From: Isoetes taiwanensis
Lineage: Eukaryota; Streptophyta; Lycopodiopsida; Isoetales; Isoetaceae
Direction of reading: 5' to 3'
Length of the DNA: 64,000 nucleotides
Assembly: GCA_021234155.1 (NCBI GenBank)
Contig: JAJEKV010000317.1
Location: forward strand, 188,001-252,000
Made by a program: the position numbers and the translations under genes. This document shows positions 21,052 through 30,428 of this stretch, in pieces. Positions within the stretch are counted from its first letter, which is position 1, and every line of letters starts with the position of its first letter. Under the pieces are notes generated by a model. It saw only the letters and a program-made list of their open reading frames with translations. It was not told the DNA's origin and made no database searches.

Positions 21052-22449
21052 TCATGCTCTTTCAATCCCTGCCCAAGACCGATCCAACAAGGCAATGACT
21101 TCCATGTTATCGACCCGACTTCCAACCTTGGGTGAGTCAAACCCGCCAGCTAAAAATTTAACATATTGCTCGCCATGCAGACCGGCTTGGTCGTCAAAAT
21201 ATTGTAGCACAACATCCCTAATTGCTATCACCCTTTCGGTGTTTGATGCCAATTGGGAATGGTTCCCGAACATGCATAATGCACGGATGTAATAGACAAA
21301 CTCTGCACCTTTTTGGACTGAAAGTTCTCTGAAGGCGATTATCTCCCCATTAACGAATCTTGAGATATATCGTAACAATGTAGAGTCCTTCAATCTTTCT
21401 GTCCCCGTGCATGTCGGCAAGAAAAATCATCTACTTCCACAAATAAGAACCCTCAAGCTTATCTTCTTCACATTTATCCTCATCTACCGGGGCTTATCGC
21501 CGCGATTATTTCGAAGGGCACATAAACCTGTAGATCTGTTGGCGACTTTGCGAGGCATTTGGAATTCTTCTTAGTTGGTAGATTAAGCCTCATCTTGAGC
21601 AAATCGAGACTCCACGACCTCTCATAGGCTTCTTTAAGCTTTATAGCATTGCCGGTATAATTAGACACTTCAAACATCTCTTTGTCCAAATCCTCTTCAA
21701 AAATCTAGGTCTAAGTTTACCCATTCGGCCAAGGTCTTGATAAGCTCGTCTTCCCTAGCACACATTAAGTAACAAAGGCGGGTTCCTCGATTATATCACT
21801 TAGCAATAGGTATTCTTTTGCCTTCCACTAAAATTGGCGTTATGTCGGACAACTTCTTTTCATCCTCATCCCCATCCTCATCACCTTGAGAATCATCTCC
21901 CTCCTCCTGGGTTCACCCAAGGCCGGTCGTCGAAGCTAAAACTCCTACATTCTTGCTCTTCTTCTTGTAGATCTATCTCCATTTCTACGTCATAGTCGAG
22001 CATCATCACACATGCTTGACCCCCATTGGCTTAAAAGATTTCATTGTTTCCAGTGTATCTTCGGTTTGGCCGGCAGTAATGCAATAACTAGCAAATGCAA
22101 GCGGCAAAGAGAAATAAGATACCTTCTTAAGCACAAGGACGCGGCCGTGGGAGGAGCCCGTTCGCGGCATTCTTGAAAAAACATCTTCCCTGTTTGCAAA
22201 TGGGAAGCCACCTCCTCTAGAGCTGGTTTTGGAATCCACGAGCCGGGGACAGACGCAAAGGACGTCTTGCCGAGACCAAGCGGTTAGGGTGAAAGCTAAG
22301 GCAACCTCGCGATAGCATCCAAGCTCGCTCTTGTTTGCCATGATGTCCAACTCCTTGCAATAGAAGCGGATAAATCGCAATGGGCGAACTTCCTCGTTGT
22401 CATGAGGGGCGGATGCATACCATTCCGTGAACTTCACATAACAATCCAT
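21052..22449 (-). pseudogene. Region A gene a5, unknown protein, frameshifted
   Basis: ATG at 22449 opens 147 residues (MDCYVKFTEWYASAPHDNEE, FIRFYCKELDIMANKSELGC, PLAFASYCITAGQTEDTLET). An acidic linker (DDSQGDEDGDEDEKK, 21910-21860) and a segment near 21780 (RGTRLCYLMCAREDE) follow in other frames. Then come frame 21480-21689 (EMFEVSNYTGNAIKLKEAYE, SPTDLQVYVPFEIIAAI) and frame 21052-21420 (LLRYISRFVNGEIIAFRELS, EFVYYIRALCMFGNHSQLAS, ALLDRSWAGIERA). Together they suggest a protein of about 450 residues. I do not recognise the family. It is the largest minus-strand gene of region A, and hairpins A-10 and A-11 flank it. Confidence 0.45.
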
Positions 22450-22573
22450 GGCGGAAGTAAACGACTAAAAAAACAAGATGTTTAGGAGCGGTAAAGCTTA
22501 TCACTTTGAACTCAAGTAGCCGTTGTGGATTATGAAAGGGGACACCGTTGTGGGGAGATTTGTCCGTACATTC

Positions 22574-22597
22574 TAGGGTTAGGGTTAGGTTAGGGTT
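22574..22597 (+). repeat. Telomere-like TTAGGG run
   Basis: Four imperfect TTAGGG/TAGGG words abut hairpin A-11. Complemented, they read AACCCTAACC, like the plant telo-box found in promoters. They lie 125 bp upstream of a5, so a promoter element is the simpler reading. Confidence 0.6.
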
Positions 22598-22665
22598 GGA
22601 TCACACGACGCCGAAGACTACTATGTGCAAAAAAAGCACAATGCTGCTTGGCGGCGTCGGTGATC
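22598..22665. repeat. Hairpin A-11
   Basis: GGATCACACGACGCC (22598-22612) pairs with GGCGTCGGTGATCC (22652-22665) except for one missing base. It lies between a5 and a6. Confidence 0.9.
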
Positions 22666-22835
22666 CTCACTCTTTATAACATTAAAAATACAAAGTCTGA
22701 AGCTAGGCTTCTAAGAAAGAAATGGACTAAGAGATTGACTTATAAAGCCATTACATTAAGAAATATTATACATATGAAAAAAAACACAAAGGCACTTCAC
22801 GGCCTTTTTTCCGGGGGTCTTTCTTCTTGTTGTAT

Positions 22836-23663
22836 TCAGCCATAAAATTTTGACCATAGTACTCGGGATCCCTTATGCGTGACGAGGCGCATGTCCTTGG
22901 GCATGGCAGTCACCCGCTTGGCATGTATTGCTGCAAAGCTGCGAAGTCCTCGAGCAGGCCGAGCACCAAGCTGCTTCCGAAGCCATTTTTGAAGAGCATT
23001 TAAAGGCGATTTGTTTGAATTCTCAGCGGTATGATGTATCGCACCACACTCTTTGCAGAATCTCTTTCCGCGAGCCGGCAAATGGGAGACGGGAATGACC
23101 ATCTCGGTGCTCTTCTTATACTTCTTAATCTCGGCGAAGTGCTTTAATGCCGCTTTGCCGTCTTCGCTTAGGCCACTACCCTCACCCACCCGGCATTTGG
23201 AGCTGTTGCTCGGCCCGACCCTTCCGGTAGTCTCCTCACCCGGCATTTTGCGAGGCTGTTCCTCTGGCGACTCTTCCGGCCGTCTCCTCACATTTAAAGT
23301 CGCCTTCCCCTTTCGGGCGTTGGGCCTCCTCCTTTGATTTGAAGGTTACGGCGCATCGAGGAGGAGGGGAGGAAAGGGGTAAGAGCAAAAACGGCGGCTG
23401 CCCAATAATTAATCCGGGTCATATTACGCTTCCGGTCTCTCCCATTTCCATCCTCCGTCTCAGAACGAGTGCACCTCCCTACTTTACTCCGGGGCTGCTT
23501 CTCCGCCCGTCTGTCATGCGGATTTCTTTTTCGGGTCTTCGTTAGGCATGGTGGGAGGAGGAGAATCTCTATCGAGACTTGATTCGAGATGAAGGAGGCG
23601 GACTAATGTAATCACCGGCCTTACACCACGGATGGGTCCTTGCGGTTGCTTAGTTCTTGCCAT
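22836..23663 (-). pseudogene. Region A gene a6, basic protein with CxxC-HH motif
   Basis: ATG at 23663 (MARTKQPQGPIRGVRPVITL) follows a minus-strand TATAAAG at 23682-23688. After frameshifts, frame 22836-23291 gives EESPEEQPRKMPGEE, DGKAALKHFAEIKKYKKSTE, then RFCKECGAIHHTAENSNKSP, a CxxC ... HH arrangement that could bind zinc, followed by a basic C-terminus (LRKQLGARPARGLRSFAAIH). Short, basic and putatively zinc-binding, it could be a nucleic-acid binding protein. No family recognised. Confidence 0.4.
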
Positions 23664-23782
23664 GGCTTCTGTTGGATGGCGCTTTATACTACGAATCTTG
23701 ACAAAAATAGACAAGCGGCAAGAGATAAATAGTAAAAAGCGAAGTTAAAGTAAAATATGATGGTAACGTTTTTTGAATAATT

Positions 23783-23842
23783 GTACGGAACCCTAAAAAA
23801 TATCGGACAAAATACGGAACCCTAAAAAAACATCGGACAAAA
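23783..23842. repeat. 31-bp tandem repeat
   Basis: Two copies of ACGGAACCCTAAAAAATATC...GGACAAAAT in the gap between a6 and a7, where no hairpin of the family is present. Confidence 0.75.
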
Positions 23843-23871
23843 ACACAAATAAAAAACCGAGATTCAAAGCG

Positions 23872-24736
23872 CTAGGCGATAGACAATTTCTTGTTGATCG
23901 CGAACTCACTAAACTTTACATTTCCCTCTTGCCTGTAACCAACCCTAATGCCATCAATAAAATAATGGAAGTCGTCAGCAATCTCCTCTGTCTCCATTAG
24001 CACTCTTAGCTCTGATAATGGCCATTCGCTTTCCATGGTGGCTGTATAAATGACTTCCTCCCCCTCTCCATACTCGAATATCCACCGCACGGAAAGTGTT
24101 CGTTATGGTCCTCAAGCGGCTCCCAAAAGTTGTGCAGCCTCTCTTTTTCTGTTTCCTTCGTTCTAGTTGACAATTAACTTATAAATATTGTTTTGGAAGA
24201 AAGTATCTGAACTTAAAGGAGGACTTAACTACGCGGACCTCTGTTAGTTGACCGGATGATTCGTGGAATCGAACATCCCAGGTCGGAACCAAAAATAAGC
24301 CATCCACAAAATCGGCAGGGGGGAGAAAGCACGTGATATGTCTTGAGCTTTTGAACTTCTGCGCCATCTGGAATATGTTAGCAAATACCTCAAAGCGGTG
24401 TGAAGATTTTGAAACTCATCCTCACGCCTCCGTTTTCAGACATTCCCGCTTGCACCTCGTCAGCCATGCATTTCTTCATTGCAATTACATTGTTCTCATT
24501 AGTTTGTGGCTTACAAAGTTCACTTAAAGGGGCAATTCAATAGGCCTCAAGCTCGGTTTCACGACCTTTACGTTATAATCATGTCCGTAAAACCGGATGC
24601 CTATACCCGCAAGGTCACGGCATCCATACCTTGGAACGAGGACAATTCCGATGTCTATGTGATACCGCGACAAGTACACTACTAATACTTTTCGCGGGAA
24701 TGACATCCACGACGCCCGATAAACATAAACCCGCAT
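23872..24736 (-). pseudogene. Region A gene a7, unknown protein
   Basis: ATG at 24736 opens MRVYVYRASWMSFPRKVLVV and continues 70 residues (YGCRDLAGIGIRFYGHDYNV). Frame 24179-24367 (CFLPPADFVDGLFLVPTWDV) and frame 23872-24090 (MRWIFEYGEGEEVIYTATME, EEIADDFHYFIDGIRVGYRQ) complete about 270 residues after frameshifts. The aromatic, mixed alpha/beta character suggests a folded enzyme-like or binding domain, but I recognise no family. Hairpin A-12 lies just upstream of the start. Confidence 0.4.
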
Positions 24737-24789
24737 AATAAAGTTGTTTATAAACCGCGTGTCAACGAAAAGAAATGAAAAGATAAGGA

Positions 24790-24856
24790 GATCACACGAC
24801 GCGAAACTGTCTCTACGCAGTTAAGTAGCTGACATGACTAACCGCGTCGTGTGATC
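24790..24856. repeat. Hairpin A-12 (perfect 14-bp stem)
   Basis: GATCACACGACGCG (24790-24803) pairs exactly with CGCGTCGTGTGATC (24843-24856). It is the last family member, between a7 and a8. Confidence 0.95.
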
Positions 24857-24867
24857 CGATTAAGGTG

Positions 24868-25401
24868 GTTACCATTTGCGGGCAATTTTGGGAATCTGTT
24901 TTTTGGTGGAGATTAGCTCTTTGGCCATATCGGAAGGGGTATATGCATGTCGTATTGTTATACTTTCCACTTTCAAACCGCTAGAATTCAACTTGAACTC
25001 TTTTTATCCTACCTATCCAATGTGTCCATACGTCGATGCGCCTTTGTCGCTTAACTCTATGCTCGCCCCTCGTTGATGAAGCATACTCACCACGAACCTA
25101 TTGAGACAAAACCTCCCACTTCTTGACCTTGGGAGTTACGTAAATGGGGCAAGAACACGAAATTACAGGAGACATGGATTGCGGATGAGGAGTGAAGGCG
25201 GGAGAGGATGCACGTAGGAGGCTGGAGAGTGACAAGATCTGTTTGGCGCCAAAATTTGACAAGGGAGTTGGTGGCCGACAAGATGGCGGTCAAAGTCACC
25301 ATTATTTTGGGCGGCAAAGCGACTCGAAAAATACGTGGGCCATTAAAATGGTTGCAATAAAAGCCGGGCATCCCTATGAAAATATGCCATGTGGATGCCA
25401 A
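24868..25401 (-). pseudogene. Region A gene a8, unknown fragment
   Basis: Frame 25087-25401 and the continuation at 25080-24868 (SIELSDKGASTYGHIG, KEFKLNSSGLKVESITIRHA, YTPSDMAKELISTKKQIPKI) look coding on the minus strand but are interrupted by stops. The frame terminates 12 bp from hairpin A-12. The 5' end is unclear, and it may begin beyond 25401. No family recognised. Confidence 0.3.
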
Positions 25402-25419
25402 GTAAGCCTGCTCATCCTT

Positions 25420-26730
25420 CTACCCCGCAAAATATCTTGACTTTCGTAAAAAAAGGCATAAAACTGATTGGTCTGGCCGAATCGGCGTGGAAATCTTTAA
25501 CCCAAGATAAGGGCCATTTTCAGACCCCAAATCCGCCCTAATGGGAAAAAGATGACGATGGTCAGTGATCTTCTGTAACGTGTTCAGTGCCGTCTTCTCC
25601 TCTTCTGATCTCTCCACCTTAAGATTTGCAGGCACCTCGAGCAAGTGCTGAGCTATTCTTAATGTGAGCTTCTTTGGCTCTGGCTTCTTAATGGGGACCC
25701 TTTTGGCCGGTGTACCTGCAGAATCTTGGGTATGTGATGGGCTGGCCTGCTCGTCGCTCCTCTCATTCCGTCTTGGACTTCCAACAGGACTTGGAGTCCG
25801 AGTCACTCTCCTTTGTTTTTTGGGCGTCCTCTCTTTCTCAGAGGTCTCCAGCCTGTGCTTCTTCTTCTTTTTCCCTTCTATTGCCTCTGATTCCCTTTCC
25901 TCTCCGTCCTTTTCCTGTCCCGCCTGTGCTTCCTACCGCCCTTTCCCGTCCCTTTCCTTGTCTTTCTTGTCTTTCTTCTCCTTTTCTTTCCTTTCCTCCT
26001 TTTCTTTCTTTTCCTTTTCTTTCCTTTCCTTCTTCTCTTTCTTTTCCTTATCAGGATCTTCGTGATCCTTTCTCTTCACTTTCCTCTTGTCCGCCGCCTT
26101 TCCTTGCTCAGCTTCCTGGCCAACTTCCTCAGTAGCAGATGAGGAGTCTTTTTTTTGCGCGGCGGCCCTCATAGGTTTTGTCTTCTTCACCTTCGCGGTT
26201 TCCAGCCCGCCCGTGTCCACAATGGCGGGTAGTTTCTGTTGGGCTAATGCCTTCACAACGAATGAAACAGAGTTCTTCGACTCGTTCAAACGATTGCGAA
26301 GAATCATAAAACCCCTCAAGATTTCTTGTGGACCTCTGATATCAGCTTCTTCAAAGCTGTTGTATGATGGCGAGCCCAAATTTGACCTTTCTCGCCCGAA
26401 CCAGCTACATTTGCGATACTAGCGGACATTATTGTGGGATCATAAAACTTCCGGTCCATAGTAGACTATTATTTTCGCTTCCACGGTGTCTTCACAGACC
26501 ACCCGATCCAATCTTGGCGCTTTTTGCTAGTCAACCTCATGTGAACCAAGATACCCGGTGGTAAATTCGGACCGATTAAGGGCCGTCTCCTTTATCGTGA
26601 GCTCTCTTCCCGGTCTCCTTCGAGCACAGCCAGAGGTGGAGGGGCTCACCCGCATTATTTCCATGCACCAGTTCCTATCTGTAAGCATGATAGTCTGGTC
26701 GGATTGAAATTGTGTTTCTGAACGTAACAT
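25420..26730 (-). pseudogene. Region C lysine/glutamate-rich gene, frameshifted
   Basis: ATG at 26730 opens MLRSETQFQSDQTIMLTDRN (67 codons). Frame 25933-26379 continues with a helical part (NSFEEADIRGPQEILRGFMI, LNESKNSVSFVVKALAQQKL) and a long K/E repeat tract (EKKEKKERKEKEKKEKEERK). Frame 25420-25806 ends with RTPSPVGSPRRNERSDEQ and a folded-looking C-terminus (KKLTLRIAQHLLEVPANLKV). The start faces the palindrome cluster, so this gene and the 28579 gene probably share the regulatory zone. The highly charged, disordered middle suggests a nuclear protein. No family recognised. Confidence 0.45.
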
Positions 26731-26808
26731 AGCTGCAACAAAGAGGCATCAGCAACAGAGGCATCAATAACTCTGACTGAAACAAGTAGATTGACGAGAT
26801 GACTAAGC

Positions 26809-26940
26809 AAATGGCGCCATGGCGCCATTTTGCATCTGAGTTCATTGCATCAGCACATGGAAGCACTCGAAGGGGAATGCACCAGACCTCGGATGCTTAA
26901 GCACTGAACTCGGATGCAAATGGCGCCGTGGCGCCATTTG
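26809..26940. repeat. Palindromes C-1 and C-2
   Basis: C-1 (26809-26830) is a perfect 22-bp palindrome, AAATGGCGCCA mirrored. C-2 (26917-26940) is a 24-bp palindrome with one central mismatch. They lie 80-210 bp upstream of the minus-strand K/E-rich gene. Confidence 0.95.
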
Positions 26941-27187
26941 GTTAGTCGTCTGGACTTACAATCAAGAGCAAGTTCAGTCTGCATACATGGAAGCAATTCG
27001 AAAGCAGCTCCCTGCGTTTAGAGTCAGTGCACCGACCCGGAACCGAGCTCCTCCCCTTCGCAATATTCGAGTTCGAAGGAGAGCGGCTCTGCCTGGGTCG
27101 AGGCACCTGCGACTCGAGGGAGATTCAATCGAAAGCAATCCAACAATCTACCAAAAGCAATCTACCCAAATGTAAAATAATAGACAT

Positions 27188-27621
27188 CAAATGGCGCGAC
27201 GGCGCCATTTGCAAACAACAAGACCCTAATGAAAGACAATAGGCATCAAATGGCGCGATGGCGCCATTTGCAAACAACAAGACCCTAATGTAAGACAATA
27301 GACATCAAATGGCGCGATGGCGCCATTTCCCAACAACAAGACCATTTGCCAACTATACCCTAATGTAAGCAAATGAACATCAAATGGCGTTGTCAACCAA
27401 AGACCCTAATGTAAGCAAATAGACATCAAATGGCGCGATGGCGCCATTTCCCAACAACAAGCCCCTAGTGTGACTAGACATCAAATGGCGCGATGGCGCC
27501 ATTTGCTAACAACAAGACCCTAATGTAAGCTAATGGACATTAAATGGCGCCATGGCACCATTTATCAGCTACAGGACCCAAATTCAGCAACAAGATTCGA
27601 AATGGCGCGGCGGCGCCATTT
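27188..27621. repeat. Tandem array of about 58-bp units, each with a GGCGCC palindrome
   Basis: Palindromes start at 27188, 27247, 27306, 27427, 27482, 27542 and 27600, with a half-site at 27381. Linkers repeat words such as AAGACCCTAATGTAAG and AATAGACATC. Units differ mainly at the palindrome centre (GCGAC, GCGAT, GCCAT or GCGGC). The array is satellite-like but built around one potential protein-binding palindrome. Confidence 0.93.
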
Positions 27622-28578
27622 CGGCCAAAGGAAGCACTGCAAGTAGATGACATACATGTGCCTTTGCGGTGCTAGCTATTTTATCTCCACATTCCGAGTA
27701 GCTCGAATCGTCGACTTCCATTTCGGCCTTTTGAATTTGGGTCTGAAACTGGTTGGAGTGAGGCGATGAACTGTGGGGAAATGGCGCCCGAAAACACTAA
27801 AACCGAGGGCTAAAAACAAGGTTGTTGGAGGAGGGCGCCGGGCGTAGTAGGCACGGGCGCCGGCGGTTAGGGTCGAGGCGCCGAGCTGGAATCGTAAAAC
27901 GAAAAGCTAAAATGAGGTCCTCCAAAAAACAATGGGGCATAACTAACTTTACACGGGCTGGCATGTTCAGCGCCCATGACCGCCTAAGCCCATGCCCGCC
28001 GACGCCGCGATCGGCCGAGCCCTATGCCGCCCCATGCTCGTCTTCCGGTTTGGGCCGCCATGCCCGCCTAAAATTGAATTTTGAAATTGAATATTTCCCG
28101 GGCCACGCCATGCAAATTTGAACATAGAATTCAAAAATCCCCGTGAATTTGAATATTTGCCACCATAAAATTTAGAATTCCCAGTACCAGAATTGAAATT
28201 TGGTCGCCACTTGTCCAAAGTCGAATGGTCCGTTTTTTTAAATTGTACTTTGCATTTAAAGCTCCCTCTTTGTCGCCATTCTCCCTCTTAAGGCTGACCA
28301 TGCCACATCGCAGACGTTTTAGATTACGCGGTTCAGCGCTTTCGAATCCCTGTTCATTTCATTGCTGCCGCGCGAAAAGGCGGCGCTTATTTTCTCGCGC
28401 CTAGGCGCAGAAACTTTGCAAAGGCGCATGCGTCTTTGTCAGCGCTTTCTTCTTGGCCATCCACGAGAAATCGAGGTGATTCTTGGCGCTTTCTTCTTGG
28501 CGCTCAGTTCTCTGCGAATTCATCTGTTGGGATTAGCTTCTTTTTCCTGTTCTGTCTACTGCTCGAGTACATACCACC
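27622..28578. other. GC-rich leader zone of region C
   Basis: No protein gene is supported. A palindrome half-site (AAATGGCGCCCG) lies at 27780, followed by CpG- and GGCGCC-rich sequence (27820-28100). It is probably promoter and 5' UTR of the gene starting at 28579. Confidence 0.4.
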
Positions 28579-29868
28579 ATGGATCTATCTAATATCAAGT
28601 AAGTCAACTATTTCTGGTGGGAATTATGTTCTGGTAGGTGTATAGCGTGTTCAAATGCTGAATTTCATACTGCTAGGACACAGAAACTTGGTTTACTTGC
28701 AGAGTTGGCATGGAGTGCCCATGTTATGCATGCCTGCTCTTATTGACACATATACAGCAATGTGAGCAAGAATGCATAACATAGGCACCTCGTGTAGATT
28801 TTGTGATGGAGCTAAGCCAAATCGCCTCATGGCACCCACTTGGATCAAATGGCGCCAGGGCGCCATTCTATTCCAAATACCCTTAAAATGGTGTATTGGT
28901 CAATGGCGCCATAGCGCCATTCGGTTGAAAAGGGTGCAAGGTTGAAATGGTGTGAATTTGAAGCTAAATGGCGCCATGGCGCCATTTGGACGAAACGGTG
29001 AACACTTCGATCAAATGGCGCCATGGCGCTATTTGTTCCAAATTCACACCTATGACGGTGCCATGGGTGTGAATTTGGATCAAATGGCATGGCGCCATTT
29101 GATCCAAATGTTCTCTGTTTCGACCAAATGGCGCCATGGCGCCATTTAGCTCCAAAGTTAGACCAAAATTTTGTCTTCTGTACTAAATGGCGCCACTTTT
29201 GCTTGTTTATTGCTTATTTTTTGTCTAATTCATATGTTCTAAGAAGTTTCGCCTTGCTTGATTGAAACAGGTTCAATTTTCCCCTGTACAACCTATTCGT
29301 CGGAAGGACAATTGTTGCCCGGGGACATATTTTGAATAGAACCACTCTTCATGGGAAGGAAATAGATCCTTCAAATGTAGCAATTGAGGTCACGGAGTCC
29401 GTGATCCCATCGACAGAGCTTCCAGTCCCCTGCGGAGGGGCAGATAACATTGGTGAAGCAGTAGGCACATTCATTCAGTGGCCTAAGAGGGATGTAAAAC
29501 CAAATGAGTGGCCCTCAAGTGAAGATACGTCTTTGAGATCCCTCAATTTGCCCTCTTCACAAGAGGATTCATCTAGTAGTCCACCATCTGTCAGTAGCCC
29601 GCCGGACATCAGTTTCACTGCTCACTGTGGTGAACCAAGCAACACAGCAACAAATGAAGAAGACGAGATAGTAGAGGAGATTGGAGGTCATGAGAATCTA
29701 GCTGCCCGTCTTGGTCTCAGGTTGTTTAAGCCTGAAGATGAGACAGTGTACTACTCCAGAACAGATCTACTAGGTTTGCCATGCTACATTCTTCACTCCT
29801 GCATTGGATCTAAATATTCGAAGGCGAATATAGTCTTTAGTGATCCTCGGGGATGCTATAGGCGATGA
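28579..29868 (+). CDS. Region C DUF8039-like protein, two exons
   Basis: ATG at 28579 has a strong plant/animal initiation context (CCACCATGG). Exon 1 is only 20 nt (28579-28598). The intron runs from GTAAGT at 28599 to ATTGAAACAG at 29270. Joining the exons keeps one frame: MDLSNIK, then FNFPLYNLFVGRTIVARGHI. The middle (LHGKEI, ELPVPCGGADNIGEAVGTFI then QWPKRD) matches my memory of DUF8039, a domain common in plant transposon-encoded proteins, with the pattern HGxxL ... LPxP ... VxxAxGxFxxWP. A serine-rich acidic linker follows. The listed stop at 29868 is probably a frameshift after a GGGG run near 29850, because another frame goes on (DAIGDEFLGVSKVGLSVGKI) to 30002. The intron contains six of the palindromes. 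Confidence 0.6.
28847..29194. repeat. Palindrome cluster inside the DUF8039-gene intron
   Basis: Palindromes lie at 28847-28867, 28902-28921, 28966-28987 (perfect), 29013-29035, 29080-29101 (internal deletion) and 29126-29147 (perfect), with a half-site at 29184. Spacing is about 45-65 bp. The family is the same as at 26809-27621. Confidence 0.95.
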
Positions 29869-30010
29869 GTTCTTGGGTGTATCAAAGGTCGGGCTTTCGG
29901 TGGGTAAAATAATAGATCCAACGGAAACCAAAATATCAGGTCATGTCATGCTTGTCTTTGAGAGGCCAATAGCTAATGAGCCTAGTAACACAGGAGACCC
30001 ATGATGTTTT

Positions 30011-30345
30011 GCTTCATGATGGTAGGACGGTTTCACAACATTTACAAGCTCGAAAGCTGCTCTCAAGCAGGATGACTCGAAGTTGAGTGCTTGGAAGGCG
30101 ATGTTGAGAAGCAATTCAAGAGGAAAAGGAAATATACATATGTGAAGAGGGGGGGAGGGAACCAAAGGGGGGATAGCAAGGGAGAGGATGTGCGCTTCCA
30201 AGTCAATCAAGAGTGCTCTAAAATCAACCGCAAGGGATCTAATGTGTCAAAAAGCGGCCGAGAGCAAGTATGTGCCTTAAGAAAAGAATTTTATTCTCAA
30301 TCAAGCAAATGCCGAGGATTACGCTTTGTTTTTTTTATGTGTTGA
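30011..30345 (+). pseudogene. Region C basic segment, broken
   Basis: Frames continue after the DUF8039 gene. One has HDVLLHDGRTVSQHLQARKL (about 30003-30080). Frame 30091-30345 is lysine- and arginine-rich (EKQFKRKRKYTYVKRGGGNQ). They may be the C-terminus of the same protein or an exon of the DUF7869 gene. No family recognised. Confidence 0.3.
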
Positions 30346-30428
30346 GTGTAACTTATACAGTAAGTCGGAGGCGAAAGTAGTGGTCTCGGAGTGGAGTCTT
30401 GTCACATTCGCATGGCGCTGGCGTGGCT

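Larger units (their letters stand above)
13820..25401. mobile_element. Region A: multigene element with GATCACACGACGCGAA hairpins
   Basis: This 11.6-kb block is unified by about twelve copies of one hairpin family that I see nowhere else in the window. A large plus-strand transposase-like gene (14585-17176) converges on a series of minus-strand small genes (17461-25401), and most gaps contain a hairpin. Two cassettes (19275-19974 and 20136-20815) are duplicates. The transposase-like protein is homologous to that of region B. I interpret the block as a decayed large DNA transposon. Its ends are not defined, since no terminal inverted repeats or target duplications were recognised. Confidence 0.6.

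Noticed and set aside
13820-25401. Endogenous giant-virus fragment (hairpins at gene ends recall viral polyadenylation hairpins)
   Set aside because: No viral core gene (capsid, packaging ATPase, polymerase) is visible, and the main gene is shared with region B as a transposase-like protein.
25664-26135. Overlapping plus-strand frames rich in S, F and L
   Set aside because: They are the antisense of the K/E repeat tract of the minus-strand gene at 25420-26730.
27188-27621. Regularly spaced palindromic repeats that look like a CRISPR array
   Set aside because: The linkers between palindromes are themselves repeated rather than unique, the genome is eukaryotic, and no cas genes are present. 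This is a tandem satellite-like array.
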